64,000 bases of DNA from Bradyrhizobium sp. (GTDB lineage Bacteria; Pseudomonadota; Alphaproteobacteria; Rhizobiales; Beijerinckiaceae), in NCBI GenBank assembly GCA_004799435.1, contig SSMV01000166.1, forward strand, positions 1-64,000, read 5' to 3'. Below the pieces are notes generated by a model. That model worked only from the letters and a program-made list of their open reading frames with translations. It ran no database searches and was not told where the DNA came from. The position numbers and the translations under genes are program-made. Positions 28,538 to 37,482 of the stretch are shown here, piece after piece; the stretch's first letter is position 1; each line of letters begins with the position of its first letter.

Positions 28538-29865
28538 CACAAATCCCTCGCCAGACGCACGCCGGTGAACTGCCACCGCTGGTGCGGATAGAAAAAGTTG
28601 CGATAGCTCGCTCGCGCATGTCCGCGCGGCGTTGCGCAACTGCCGCCGCGCAACACGAACTGGTTCGCCATGAACTTGCCGTTGTATTCGCCGACCGCGC
28701 CGGCGGCCGGGCGGAAGCCGGGATAAGCCAGATAGGCCGAGCCGGTCCATTGCCAGAGGTCGCCGAACATCTGGCGAAGCCCGCTGCCCGCCCCGGCCGG
28801 AGCGGCGCGGACGGCATGGCCGTGATCGAGAAAGTTTCCGCTCGTCGCGTCGAAGCCCTCGGCGGCGCTTTCCCATTCCGCCTCGGTCGGCAGGCGCGCC
28901 CCCGCCCAGCGGGCGTAGGCGTCGGCTTCATAATAGCTGACGTGCTGTACCGGATCGGCGTCATCGAGCGCCGTGAGGCCGTCGAGCCCGAACTGATGCG
29001 ACCATTTCCCGCTCTCGTCGCGACGCCAGTACAGCGGCGCCTCGATGGCGTTGTCGCGTCGCCAGCTCCAGCCGTCCGACAGCCAGAACTTCGCCTCGCC
29101 ATGGCCGCCGGCCTCGATGAAGGCGCGCCATTCGCCATTGGTGATCAGGCGATCGGCAAGCGCATGCCGCGACAGCCAGACTTTGTGGCGAGGCCCTTCG
29201 CAGTCGAAGGCGAAGCCGCGACCGTCATGGCCGATTTCAGCCGGACCCTCGCGCCCCTCGATCCAGACGAGCGGCGCCGGCGCGGGTTGGGCGCGACGTT
29301 GGCTTGGTGGCCAGACGGCAGGGCTCAGCGGATTTTGCGCGAAGAGATGCAGGAGATCGGTCAGCAGCAACTCCTGATGCTGTTCTTCGTGATGACAGCC
29401 AAGCGCCACCAGTTCCTGCGCCTGCGCCGGCAGATCATCCAGCGCCGCGGCGACCTCGGCGTCGATATGGGCGCGATAGGCGCGGATCTCGTCGAGCGAA
29501 GGCCGGCTGAGCAGCCCGCGCGCCGGCCGCGCGATGCGCGCGCCTTCGGCCTCGTAATAGCTGTTGTAGAGAAACTGGAACCGCCCATCGAACGGCCGGT
29601 GGCCGGGCACAAAGTCGCGCAGCACGAAGGTCTCGAAGAACCAGGTCGAATGCGCGAGATGCCACTTGGCGGGCGAGGCGTCGGGCATGGATTGGAGGCT
29701 GGCGTCGGCGTCCGACAGATTGGCGGCGAGTTCGAGCGTCAGCGATCTGACGCGCGCGAAGCGCTCCCCCAGGCTGCCTGCGCCCCTCGCCTGCACCGAA
29801 GGACGCGCGGAGCTTCCGGCCGAAGCGCCGAAGTCGGCAAAACCTGCTTCCGTGCGATTGGCCAT
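28537..29865 (-). CDS. egtB: Ergothioneine biosynthesis sulfoxide synthase EgtB
   Basis: 442 residues from the ATG at 29865, with GAGGAG seven bases upstream. The non-heme iron enzyme joins hercynine to a thiol donor with oxygen. The N-terminal DinB-like domain supplies the iron ligands (KWHLAHSTWFFE and CHHEEQHQELLL), and the C-terminal formylglycine-generating-enzyme-like domain shows RLPTEAEWESAAEG, FGDLWQWTGSAY and FVLRGGSCATP. Translationally coupled to egtD. Whether gamma-Glu-Cys or cysteine is the sulfur donor cannot be told from these motifs. Confidence 0.94.
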   Translation of the reverse strand: MANRTEAGFADFGASAGSSARPSVQARGAGSLGERFARVRSLTLELAANLSDADASLQSMPDASPAKWHLAHSTWFFETFVLRDFVPGHRPFDGRFQFLYNSYYEAEGARIARPARGLLSRPSLDEIRAYRAHIDAEVAAALDDLPAQAQELVALGCHHEEQHQELLLTDLLHLFAQNPLSPAVWPPSQRRAQPAPAPLVWIEGREGPAEIGHDGRGFAFDCEGPRHKVWLSRHALADRLITNGEWRAFIEAGGHGEAKFWLSDGWSWRRDNAIEAPLYWRRDESGKWSHQFGLDGLTALDDADPVQHVSYYEADAYARWAGARLPTEAEWESAAEGFDATSGNFLDHGHAVRAAPAGAGSGLRQMFGDLWQWTGSAYLAYPGFRPAAGAVGEYNGKFMANQFVLRGGSCATPRGHARASYRNFFYPHQRWQFTGVRLARDL

Positions 29866-30235
29866 GCCGCTCTCCTCGCTTCCCCCGGGCGCATCGACAT
29901 TTCCTACCGCCACGGCGACGGCGGCCCAAACCAACGCTGAACATCGCCTTTGGCTGCCGCCCTACCCGCCAGCCGTCCCATCAAAGCCGAAATTTCCGTC
30001 CTCATAATGACGTAGCGAAAGTGGCGATCGTTACAGACCTTCGCAAGGCGGCAGGCGAGATTTGCCCTCGCCGGCTGACAAACGCCTGTCTTAACCGCCG
30101 AATATACGTGAATTTTATGGGCGTGGATCACGCTGGTCCGCCAAATGCGTCCTGTCGGCCGCCGGCGTTGACTCCGATTTGGCGCGTCATCAATGTCGTG
30201 TCGCCTTACCGTATCTCCACGCGAAGGAGCGGAAC
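29866..30235 (+). other. Intergenic region between egtB and the 30236 gene
   Basis: 370 bases without a gene I can support. It must hold the egtB promoter (minus) and a promoter for the small secreted protein (plus). A possible plus-strand promoter is TTGACT (30168-30173), 17-base spacer, CAATGT (30191-30196); the -10 is weak. No hairpin or repeat stands out. It is less GC-rich around 30030-30120. Confidence 0.4.
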
Positions 30236-30610
30236 ATGCTGCGTGCGGCCGCCTCGTCGATGGCGCTGTTGCTCTGTCTCGGCGGTTCGCTTCACGCGGC
30301 CTGCCGGTTCGATGTCGCCGGCATCTATATCGGCTTCGAATCCCCGATTAGAGGCGAAGCGGATAGTGGCAAAATCTGTGGCTTTGGCTCGATGGGCATG
30401 CATGGCGCGAAGCAGGATTCTTTTCGCGTCGCCCAGCCGCCGCATCATGGCGTCGCCGGCGTTGGCGATAATTCCGGCATGCCGGTCATCGGCTATCGAT
30501 CCGCCGCGGGCTACCGCGGGCCAGACGAATTCATCGTCAGCTTCATTGGCGGCGGCCCCAACACGGCAAACCAGGAAAGCCGCCTCCACGTTTACCTGGA
30601 CGTGAAGTAA
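30236..30610 (+). CDS. Small secreted protein, Ig-like pattern
   Basis: 124 residues; ATG at 30236 with AAGGAG eight bases upstream. The first ~22 residues are a Sec signal peptide ending SLHAA. The mature part contains PPHHGVAGVGDN, then IGYRSAAGYRGPDEFIVSF, which resembles the bacterial Ig/cadherin-like pattern of the protein at 11292 (ALHGMV ... RPRAGYVGTDAFQYAIG). It has two cysteines that could form a disulfide. Probably periplasmic or extracellular; function unknown. It converges on the histidine phosphatase gene with 7 bases between them. Confidence 0.75.
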   Translation: MLRAAASSMALLLCLGGSLHAACRFDVAGIYIGFESPIRGEADSGKICGFGSMGMHGAKQDSFRVAQPPHHGVAGVGDNSGMPVIGYRSAAGYRGPDEFIVSFIGGGPNTANQESRLHVYLDVK

Positions 30611-30617
30611 GCCGAGC

Positions 30618-31226
30618 CTATCCGATCCAGCGGAACGCCCCGTTTTCGAAGACGATCGCTCGCCCCTGCCAGATTTCGGCGTTTTCGGCTTCGAGCGGCG
30701 CGACGCCGGCGATCAGCGTCATCAGTGCACGCGCAACGCCGCCATGCGAGACGACAAAACAATCGGCCCGTCGCGCCTCTAACCACGGCAGCAGCCGCTC
30801 GGCGAGCATCGCGTAGCTTTCGCCGCCGGGCGGGCAGAAATTCCATTTGTCGGCCTCGCGCGCCGCGGCGCCGACGGGGTCGCGCGCGCCGACCTCGGGC
30901 CAGGTCAGCCCCTCCCAGGCGCCGAAGGTCAACTCTATGAGCAACGGATCGAGCCGGTAGCGCGATGGCGCGAGTCCCATCGCGGCGCGCGCCAGCTCCA
31001 TCGTCTCGCGGGTGCGCCGAAGCGGCGAAGCATGGAATTCGCCGGTCGCGTCGAGCCGCGCCAGTTCTTCCGGCACGAGTTTACGGAGCTTCTCTCCGAC
31101 CTCCCGCGCCTGCTGGCGACCGAGCGGGTTGAGCCCAATGTCGCGCTGACCCTGCAGCCGGTTCTCTGAATTGTAGCTCGTCTCGCCATGGCGCACGAAG
31201 AGGATGCGATGGGAAAAGGACGGCAA
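30618..31226 (-). CDS. Histidine phosphatase family protein
   Basis: 202 residues of the phosphoglycerate mutase/GpmB-like superfamily. The phosphohistidine motif FVRHGETSYN lies at residues 10-19, ASPLRRTRETME is the second phosphate-binding segment, Glu is in ELTFGAWEGLTW, and the second catalytic His is in CFVVSHGGVARAL. Substrate cannot be assigned; members include cobalamin phosphatase and broad-specificity sugar phosphatases. It is upstream of the PfkB kinase terminator on the same strand and likely has its own promoter. Confidence 0.88.
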   Translation of the reverse strand: MPSFSHRILFVRHGETSYNSENRLQGQRDIGLNPLGRQQAREVGEKLRKLVPEELARLDATGEFHASPLRRTRETMELARAAMGLAPSRYRLDPLLIELTFGAWEGLTWPEVGARDPVGAAAREADKWNFCPPGGESYAMLAERLLPWLEARRADCFVVSHGGVARALMTLIAGVAPLEAENAEIWQGRAIVFENGAFRWIG

Positions 31227-31242
31227 AGCGGATCGACCCTCG

Positions 31243-31277
31243 AGGAAAGAAGACGCGCCTTCTACGCGGGGCGTCTT
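31243..31277 (-). terminator. Rho-independent terminator after the PfkB kinase gene
   Basis: On the minus strand AAGACGC (31277-31271) and GCGTCTT (31256-31250) form a 7-bp stem around a GC-rich loop, followed by CTTTCCT. It lies 43 bases past the kinase stop codon and just upstream of the histidine phosphatase start. Confidence 0.65.
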
Positions 31278-31319
31278 TGCAGCGTCAAACCGCCCCGCGA
31301 CGGCGCAGACCCGTCGCCG

Positions 31320-32342
31320 CTAGATCGGGGCGGGCCGATAGCCCCATCTCTCGCCAAGCGCGAGACATTGCGCAACCGTACCGACGCCGGTCGTCGTCGA
31401 CACCGCCCGCATCGAGGCGGCGGCGCAGGCATGCGCAAGCCGCAGCGCCGCTTCGACGCCCTGCTCCTCATGCAACGCATAGAGCAATCCGGCGGCGAAG
31501 GCGTCGCCCGCGCCATTGACGCCGGCGACCGCTTCCGCCGGCGCGGCCACCGAACCGGCGGCGAAGAATTCGCCGTCGCGACCGAGCGCGATCGCGCCGG
31601 AGGGAAAATGAACCGCCGCCAGGCGCATCGGCCCCAGCGCCAGCGTCGCGGCGAGCGCGGCGCGAACGGCGCCCGGATCGGCGAGGCCGGCGCGGCGCGT
31701 CTCGACTCCCGCGACGGCGCCGATCTCGAAATCATTGACGATGAGGAAATCGAGATGCGGCAGGCAGGGCCGGGTCAGCGCGGCGATGCGCGCCGCGCTC
31801 GTCGACATCAATTCGAGATTGGTCGTCAGACCGGCGCGCCGCGCCGCTTTCAGCGTCGCGACCCAGCCATTGGCTTCGCCGTTCCACGGAACGTCCATTG
31901 CGGCATGGGCGCCTGGCAGGCCGAGATGAAGAATGCGCCCGCGCGCCTTGGCGAAATCGAAATGATCGGGGTTCATTTTCGCCGCGACGCCTTGTCGATA
32001 GAAATGCGTGCGCCGGCCGGTCGAGTTCACGGTGAAGGCGTCGACCGTCATTGTCCCTTCGCCGGCGACGCGGATCAGACCTGTGCGCGCGACCCCGAGA
32101 GCGTCGCATTGAGCGAAGAGGAAGTTTGCTTCGTCGTCGTCGCCGACGACGCCCATTGTCTCGACCGGCAGCGCCGGATCGAGCCGTTTCACATCGAGCG
32201 CCAGATTGCAGGCAGAGCCGCCGCCCTGGCGATCGATCGCCAGAACTTCATTGCTGGTGTCTTCGGCCGGCCAGTGGGAGATCGACTTGTTATAGTCAAC
32301 GCACCAGGTTCCCGCCGTAACGATCCCCCTCGCGGCGCCCAT
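31320..32342 (-). CDS. PfkB family sugar kinase
   Basis: 340 residues of the ribokinase superfamily. Motif 1 is GGGSACNLALDVKRLD near 40-55, and the catalytic/ATP motif GVNGAGDAFAAGLLY is near 264-278, with the catalytic Asp in GAGDAF. An insertion STGRRTHFYRQGVAAKM forms the lid. It phosphorylates a sugar or sugar-like alcohol; which one is unknown. It lies 3 bases after the aldolase-like gene on the same strand, suggesting a kinase-aldolase pair. Confidence 0.88.
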   Translation of the reverse strand: MGAARGIVTAGTWCVDYNKSISHWPAEDTSNEVLAIDRQGGGSACNLALDVKRLDPALPVETMGVVGDDDEANFLFAQCDALGVARTGLIRVAGEGTMTVDAFTVNSTGRRTHFYRQGVAAKMNPDHFDFAKARGRILHLGLPGAHAAMDVPWNGEANGWVATLKAARRAGLTTNLELMSTSAARIAALTRPCLPHLDFLIVNDFEIGAVAGVETRRAGLADPGAVRAALAATLALGPMRLAAVHFPSGAIALGRDGEFFAAGSVAAPAEAVAGVNGAGDAFAAGLLYALHEEQGVEAALRLAHACAAASMRAVSTTTGVGTVAQCLALGERWGYRPAPI

Positions 32343-32345
32343 GCC

Positions 32346-33365
32346 CTAACCCATCCGCAACGGGGCCTCGGTGATCTCGCTGTCGGCGGCCAGATCCCGG
32401 CGCGACGCCAGGCCCTGGCGGCGCAACGCGTCATGATAGGCCTTGACCGCCTCGACCGGCGACAGCGCGCCGTCGGCCACCGCGCGCATTAACTTGACGA
32501 CGTCGAGCGGCGACTCGGCGAGATTGATCTTGCGGCCAAACAGCGCGATGCGCGCGCCATATTTCTCCGCCTGGCAGATGAGTTCGAAACAGTCGCGTGT
32601 GGTGCCGGCGCCGCCGCCGAGCACGCCGACGATCAGGCTCGGATCGAAAGAGGCGAGCTCGTCGAGCGCGCGCGGACCATTATAGGCGATCTTGAGAAAG
32701 CGCGGCCGCTCCGCTTCCGTCAGGCCGGCGAGGCAACGCACGATCGCGTCATTAACGAAATGCGGCATGTCCTCGGCGCCGACGAAGGCGACATTCGGAT
32801 TGAACACTTCGAGGAAGTAACGGAAGTCATTGGCGAGCGCGTCGGCGCGAAAATCGGCGAAGGCTTCGAGCGAGGCGAGATCCCAATCGAGATCGCCGGT
32901 GAAAGTGATCGAATAGAGGCCGAGATCGGTCAGCGCGACGCGCGAATTGGGCTGCGGCGTCGAACCGCCCGAGCGCACGCGCGACAATGACGCGGTGCGA
33001 AACGGCCGCGACGGACTGGCGGAATATTTCGCGCCGCGCCCCACCCAGATGTCGGTGGTGTCATTGGCGCGGATCGCCGGCTTGACCTTGGAATCGGCGA
33101 AAGCGTCGCGCGCGACCAGGCGCTCGAGGTTCGAGACCGAGGTCAGCATGATGTCGACGATATCCTGGCGGATCACTGCGGCGATCGAATCGATAAACTC
33201 GCCGCGCGTGCGCAAACGCCCCGGATTGCCGCCCTGCCCCGCGGCTTTGCCGACGCCATGCAGCCCCGGCCCCATGTCGGGATCTTTTGCGTCGGCGATG
33301 ATGAAGTCCGTGCGTCGGTAGGCGCCGGCGCGAATGCGGGCCAGCTTCTCATCCAACCGAAACAT
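32346..33365 (-). CDS. Aldolase-like beta/alpha-barrel protein
   Basis: 339 residues from the ATG at 33365, with GAGGAG six bases upstream. It resembles class I aldolase-type TIM barrels: DFIIADAKDPDMGPG near the N-terminus, LKIAYNGPRALDEL with a candidate Schiff-base lysine, and VGVLGGGAGTTRDCFEL followed by YGARIALFGRKINLAE, a phosphate-binding-like end. I have no firm family name. Its tight pairing with a PfkB kinase suggests the kinase product is its substrate, which is inference. The segment SRPFRTASLSRVRSGG in the middle is unusual and polar. Confidence 0.75.
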   Translation of the reverse strand: MFRLDEKLARIRAGAYRRTDFIIADAKDPDMGPGLHGVGKAAGQGGNPGRLRTRGEFIDSIAAVIRQDIVDIMLTSVSNLERLVARDAFADSKVKPAIRANDTTDIWVGRGAKYSASPSRPFRTASLSRVRSGGSTPQPNSRVALTDLGLYSITFTGDLDWDLASLEAFADFRADALANDFRYFLEVFNPNVAFVGAEDMPHFVNDAIVRCLAGLTEAERPRFLKIAYNGPRALDELASFDPSLIVGVLGGGAGTTRDCFELICQAEKYGARIALFGRKINLAESPLDVVKLMRAVADGALSPVEAVKAYHDALRRQGLASRRDLAADSEITEAPLRMG

Positions 33366-33526
33366 AAGGGCTCCTCGCCGCCGAATCTGGCTCACTGCAT
33401 TTATAGTCCTCGCTCGATGCGAGGCAATGCTGCGCTGCGAACGAAGCAGCGGGCGCACGTCACGGTGGCATGTCAGCTCGCTTCGCGATATGAAGAGCGC
33501 GTCTTAAGCGACGACGAAAGGCCGCC

Positions 33527-34102
33527 ATGCTGATTCTTCTCGTCGGGATCATCGTCTTTCTCGGCGCGCATACGATGACGACGCTGCGCGACAGCCGCGC
33601 CCGCATCATCGAGCGCATTGGCCTCGGCCCCTATCGCGGGCTTCATTCGCTCGTCGCCACGATTGGTCTGGTCCTCATCATCTGGGGCTTTGCGCGCTAT
33701 CGAGCCGACGGCCTCATTCCGATCTGGACGCCGCCGCTATGGACGCGGCATCTGACAATCGGGCTGATGTGGTTCGCCTTCGTGTCGCTCGCCTGCGCCT
33801 ATCCTGCGCCAAGCCGGATTCGCGGCTGGCTGCGCCATCCGATGCTGGTCGCAATCAAGATCTGGGCGCTCGCGCATCTTCTCGCCAATGGCGACGCTGG
33901 CGGGATGCTGCTGTTTGGATCGTTTCTCGCCTGGGCGGTCTATGATCGCATCGCCGTCAAACGACGCGGCGATATGGGCGCTCAATCCTCGCCGTCTTTC
34001 ACGCGCGCCGATGCGCAGGCGCTGATCCTCGGCACGCTCGGCTATGTGGCGATGATTGTCCTGCACCCCTATCTGATCGGCGTCGCAGTGATCGGCTACT
34101 AA
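33527..34102 (+). CDS. nnrU: NnrU family membrane protein
   Basis: 191 residues with five to six membrane helices. It starts with ILLVGIIVFLGAHTMTTL and contains the NnrU-typical YRGLHSLVATIGLVLIIWGF and WTRHLTIGLMWFAF, with HPMLVAIKIWALAHLLANG. NnrU was first linked to nitrite/nitric oxide reduction in Rhodobacter, but the family is widespread, and relatives are involved in carotenoid isomerisation. No denitrification gene is near, so the physiological role is open. Confidence 0.88.
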   Translation: MLILLVGIIVFLGAHTMTTLRDSRARIIERIGLGPYRGLHSLVATIGLVLIIWGFARYRADGLIPIWTPPLWTRHLTIGLMWFAFVSLACAYPAPSRIRGWLRHPMLVAIKIWALAHLLANGDAGGMLLFGSFLAWAVYDRIAVKRRGDMGAQSSPSFTRADAQALILGTLGYVAMIVLHPYLIGVAVIGY

Positions 34103-34188
34103 ATCAATGCGTGCGCGACGCCGGTCATTTTGCCTCCGCCGCGTGCATTCGTTAGTGTCCCGCCATTCTTGCTAAAGGAGCCGGCTCC

Positions 34189-34821
34189 ATGGCTGACGCG
34201 CCGCGGTTGCGCATCCTCGTCATTGGCGCGAGCGGCGTGCTCGGGCGAGCGATCTTCGCCGAGTTGGCGCCGCGACATGACATCGTCACCGCCGGCTCGA
34301 AGTCGGGCGAGATTCGCTTCGACATCGCCGACCCGGCCGCCATCGTCGACGGGTTGAAGCGCGCTGGACCGCTCGACGCGGTGGTCTGCGCGGCGGGAAG
34401 CGTCAATTTCACGCCGCTCGAAGCGATCGCGCCCGCCCGGCTCGAAGCATCGTCCTTCGGGCTCGGGCTGATCAACAAGCTTATGGGACAGGTCAATCTG
34501 GCGCTGGCGGCGCGCGACGTGCTGCGCGACGGCGGTTCGATCACGCTGATTGCCGGCGTCCTCGCCGATACGCCGATCCTCACTGGTTCGTCGGCCAGCA
34601 TGGTCAACGGCGCCTTGGAGAGCTTCGCGCTTGCCGCGGCGATCGAGATGCCGCGCGGCCTTCGCATCAATGTCGTCAGCCCGACGGTGTTCGAGGAATC
34701 GATGGCGGACTACGGTCCGTTCTTCCGCGGCTTCGACCCGGTGCCGGTTGCGCGCGCCGCGCGCGCCTTCTCTCGCAGCGTCGAGGGCCGGCAGACCGGC
34801 CAAGTCTACAAGGTGCTGTGA
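34189..34821 (+). CDS. Short-chain dehydrogenase lacking the catalytic Tyr/Lys
   Basis: 210 residues; AAAGGAG upstream of the ATG. The Rossmann motif ILVIGASGVLGRAI (residues 9-22) and NAG-like VVCAAGSVNF are present. The usual active site S..(12)..YxxxK is altered: after LIAGVLADTPILTGSS comes ASMVNGALESF, with no Tyr or Lys at the expected place. The C-terminal INVVSPTVFEESM is typical of this SDR subgroup. It may bind nucleotide without being a normal dehydrogenase, or use another mechanism. Its stop overlaps the PAP2 gene start. Confidence 0.85.
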   Translation: MADAPRLRILVIGASGVLGRAIFAELAPRHDIVTAGSKSGEIRFDIADPAAIVDGLKRAGPLDAVVCAAGSVNFTPLEAIAPARLEASSFGLGLINKLMGQVNLALAARDVLRDGGSITLIAGVLADTPILTGSSASMVNGALESFALAAAIEMPRGLRINVVSPTVFEESMADYGPFFRGFDPVPVARAARAFSRSVEGRQTGQVYKVL

Positions 34822-35483
34822 GCGGCATGGGGAAAGCATTCTGGGCGATCTGCGCCGCCATCGTGCTGGTCGGCGTGGTCTTCGCCGTCTGGCCGGATCT
34901 CGATCTTGTCGTCGCGCATTTTTTCTATGACGGCGGCGGCTTCATGGGCGGCGAGGGCTGGCAACGCTTGCTGCGCGAATGCCTCGGCGATCTGCCCTTC
35001 GTCGTGCTCGCCGCCTATGTCGTCCTCTACCTGCTGCGCCGCTTCGGCCGCGCCGTTCCCTGGGCGCCGGACGGGCGCGGAATTGTCTTCCTGATCCTCA
35101 CGCTGGCGATCGGGCCGGGGCTAATCGTCAATCTCGGATTTAAGGATCATTGGCATCGGCCCCGCCCCTCGCACATTGTCGATTTCGGCGGCGGCGATCC
35201 CTTCCGTCCGTGGTATCTGACCGACGGCGCCTGCAAGCGCAATTGCTCCTTCGTCTCCGGCGAAGCGTCCACCGGCTTCTGGATGGTCGCCCCCGCGCTG
35301 CTGGCGCCCCCGCCGCTGCGCAGTGCCGCCGTCGCCGGAGCGCTGGTCTTCGGCGTCGCGGCCAGCGCGCTGCGGCTCGCTTTCGGCGGCCATTTCCTCT
35401 CCGACGTTCTGCTCGGCGGGCTGGTCGCCCTGCTGGTGATTGTCGTCACGCGGCGCTTCCTCTGGCCACGCGGCGGCCCCTAG
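34818..35483 (+). CDS. PAP2 family lipid phosphatase (LpxE/LpxF-like)
   Basis: 221 residues, GTG at 34818 overlapping the SDR stop; ATG at 34827 is the alternative. Five to six membrane helices. Motif 1 is KDHWHRPRP, motif 2 reads CSFVSGEASTGFW where canonical PAP2 has PSGH, and motif 3 is RLAFGGHFLSDVLLG. The Glu in place of His in motif 2 is seen in a lipid A 4'-phosphatase-like branch as I recall. Likely an inner-membrane, periplasm-facing phosphatase acting on lipid A or a polyprenyl/phospholipid substrate. Confidence 0.85.
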   Translation: MSGMGKAFWAICAAIVLVGVVFAVWPDLDLVVAHFFYDGGGFMGGEGWQRLLRECLGDLPFVVLAAYVVLYLLRRFGRAVPWAPDGRGIVFLILTLAIGPGLIVNLGFKDHWHRPRPSHIVDFGGGDPFRPWYLTDGACKRNCSFVSGEASTGFWMVAPALLAPPPLRSAAVAGALVFGVAASALRLAFGGHFLSDVLLGGLVALLVIVVTRRFLWPRGGP

Positions 35484-35573
35484 GCAGTTGCGCGTCGCTC
35501 CCGCGCGTCTATAAAGCCGCCGACTGGCCGGCCGCCTTCGGCCGCCCCGACGCTACCACCGAGCAGAATCCAG

Positions 35574-36818
35574 ATGTCGCAGCCGAAGATCAAAGTGAAA
35601 CGGGTCGTGCTCGCCTATTCGGGCGGCCTCGACACATCGATCATCCTCAAGTGGCTGCAGACCACTTACGGCTGCGAGGTCGTGACCTTCACCGCCGACC
35701 TCGGCCAGGGCGAGGAACTGGAGCCGGCGCGCAAAAAGGCCGAGCTGTTGGGCGTGAAACCCGAAAACATCTTCATCGAGGATCTGCGCGAGGAATTCGT
35801 GCGCGACTACGTGTTCCCGATGTTCCGCGCCAATGCGCAATACGAGGGCCAATATCTGCTCGGCACCTCGATCGCCCGGCCGCTGATCGCTAAGAAGCTA
35901 GTCGAGATCGCCCGCAAGGTCGGCGCCGACGCGATCGCCCATGGTGCGACCGGCAAGGGCAACGATCAGGTGCGCTTCGAGCTTTCAGCCTATGCGCTGG
36001 AGCCGGAGATCAAGATCATCGCGCCCTGGCGCGAATGGGAATTCGCCTCGCGCAACGCGCTGATCGCCTTCGCCGAGAAACATCAGATCCCGATATCCAA
36101 GGACAAGCGTGGCGAAGCGCCCTTCTCGACCGACGCCAATCTCCTGCATGTGTCCTCCGAGGGCAAAGTCCTCGAAGACCCGGCGCAAGAGACGCCAGCC
36201 TATGTCTATTCGCGCACCGTCGATCCCGAGAGCGCCCCCGACAAGCCGACCGTGGTCGAGATCGCTTTCGAGAAAGGCGATCCGGTCGCCGTCGACGGCA
36301 AGCGTCTGTCGCCGGCCGCGTTGCTGGCCGCGCTCAATACGCTTGGCCATGACAATGGGATCGGCCGGCTCGATCTGGTCGAGAACCGTTTCGTCGGCAT
36401 GAAATCGCGCGGCATGTATGAGACGCCGGGCGGCACGATCCTGCTCGCCGCCCATCGCGCCATCGAATCGATCACGCTCGATCGCGGCGCCGCGCATCTC
36501 AAAGACGAGTTGATGCCGAAATACGCCGAGCTGATCTACAACGGCTTCTGGTTCGCGCCTGAGCGCGAGATGCTGCAGGTTCTGATCGACAAGAGCCAGG
36601 AGTTGGTCGCCGGTCGTGTGCGGCTCAAGCTCTATAAGGGCGGCGTCCATGTGATCGGCCGCGACAGCCCCAATTCGCTCTACGATCAGGATCTCGTCAC
36701 GTTCGAAGAGGGCGCGGTCGCCTACGACCACAATGACGCGGCGGGCTTCATCAAGCTCAATGCGCTGCGCCTGCGCACTTTGGCCAAACGCAAGCGGCGG
36801 GCTGAAGCCAAGGCCTGA
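35574..36818 (+). CDS. argG: Argininosuccinate synthase
   Basis: 414 residues, normal length. It condenses citrulline and aspartate with ATP in arginine synthesis. The N-type ATP pyrophosphatase P-loop [15 protein letters not shown] is at about 11-25; [15 protein letters not shown] and the second signature region [16 protein letters not shown] [17 protein letters not shown] are present. Monocistronic, followed by an intergenic palindromic repeat. Confidence 0.97.
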   Translation: MSQPKIKVKRVVLAYSGGLDTSIILKWLQTTYGCEVVTFTADLGQGEELEPARKKAELLGVKPENIFIEDLREEFVRDYVFPMFRANAQYEGQYLLGTSIARPLIAKKLVEIARKVGADAIAHGATGKGNDQVRFELSAYALEPEIKIIAPWREWEFASRNALIAFAEKHQIPISKDKRGEAPFSTDANLLHVSSEGKVLEDPAQETPAYVYSRTVDPESAPDKPTVVEIAFEKGDPVAVDGKRLSPAALLAALNTLGHDNGIGRLDLVENRFVGMKSRGMYETPGGTILLAAHRAIESITLDRGAAHLKDELMPKYAELIYNGFWFAPEREMLQVLIDKSQELVAGRVRLKLYKGGVHVIGRDSPNSLYDQDLVTFEEGAVAYDHNDAAGFIKLNALRLRTLAKRKRRAEAKA

Positions 36819-36890
36819 AGCGGCGCTCCAAATCTGAACTGCGCCCCTACGCCTCGTCGTCGGGCGCCGGCGAAGCGGGCGTCTCGGCTC

Positions 36891-36974
36891 CTGTCACGCC
36901 CGCGCAAGCGGGCATCCAGACCTTCCGAATGGCGCCAATGTTAAAGCTGGATTCCCGCTTTCGCGGGAATGACG
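36891..36974. repeat. Inverted pair of intergenic palindromic units (BIME-like)
   Basis: Two related hairpin units in opposite orientation: GTCACGCCCGCGCAAGCGGG (36893-36912) with CATCCAG following, and the mirror unit from CTGGATTCCCGCTTTCGCGGG to AATGACG ending at 36974. Each contains a CCCGC-NNNN-GCGGG stem, and the two units pair with each other across a ~30-base spacer. This is the common proteobacterial REP/BIME type, between argG and the triplicated genes. Confidence 0.8.
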
Positions 36975-37018
36975 CGCGAATTCACCTCAGGATGAGGGAT
37001 AGATAAGCCGTGCCGCCC

Positions 37019-37369
37019 TCAGTGGCGGCACTTGCTCGCCTGCGCGTCGAAGGCGATGCCGAGGAACGGCAGGAACGTCGAAGTCATCGCCTCCTGGCTC
37101 GACAATTCGCGACACTGGCTGTTCCAGATATAGGCCGCATTGACGATCACACTCGCGGTGCCGATGAGGATCGCGACAGCCGGCCAAGGCGACGAAGGAT
37201 GCTGCGTCGGACAGGGGGAGCGGGGCGCCCCGCAGGTCACACCGATCGCGCTGCATACGGGAATGAACCCGCAGCCGAATGGCGGAAAAGCCTGCGCCGG
37301 GACAGTTGAAGGCCCCCAGAACGCGAGGCTGGCGGTCGCCAGCACGGCGACGATCCTGCGAAATCCCAT
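37019..37369 (-). CDS. Exported membrane-anchored protein, tandem copy A
   Basis: 116 residues. Signal peptide MGFRRIVAVLATASLAFW ... PAQA, a variable cysteine-containing middle (FGCGF, SAIGVTCGAP), a membrane-like helix AVAILIGTASVIVNAAYIW and a highly conserved tail NSQCRELSS, STFLPFLGIAFDAQASKCRH. It is the last of three tandem paralogues on the minus strand. Two tail cysteines are conserved in all three. I do not recognise the family and infer no function. Confidence 0.8.
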   Translation of the reverse strand: MGFRRIVAVLATASLAFWGPSTVPAQAFPPFGCGFIPVCSAIGVTCGAPRSPCPTQHPSSPWPAVAILIGTASVIVNAAYIWNSQCRELSSQEAMTSTFLPFLGIAFDAQASKCRH

Positions 37370-37482
37370 GTGGCCCCCAAATCTTTGCGCGAAGTCTTTC
37401 CACGCTTGCGCCGGCGAGCGGGCGTCGCGATGCTGGGAACGATGCGGTCGATTGGACGCGGCCTCCGTTTCCATCTCCGCGC

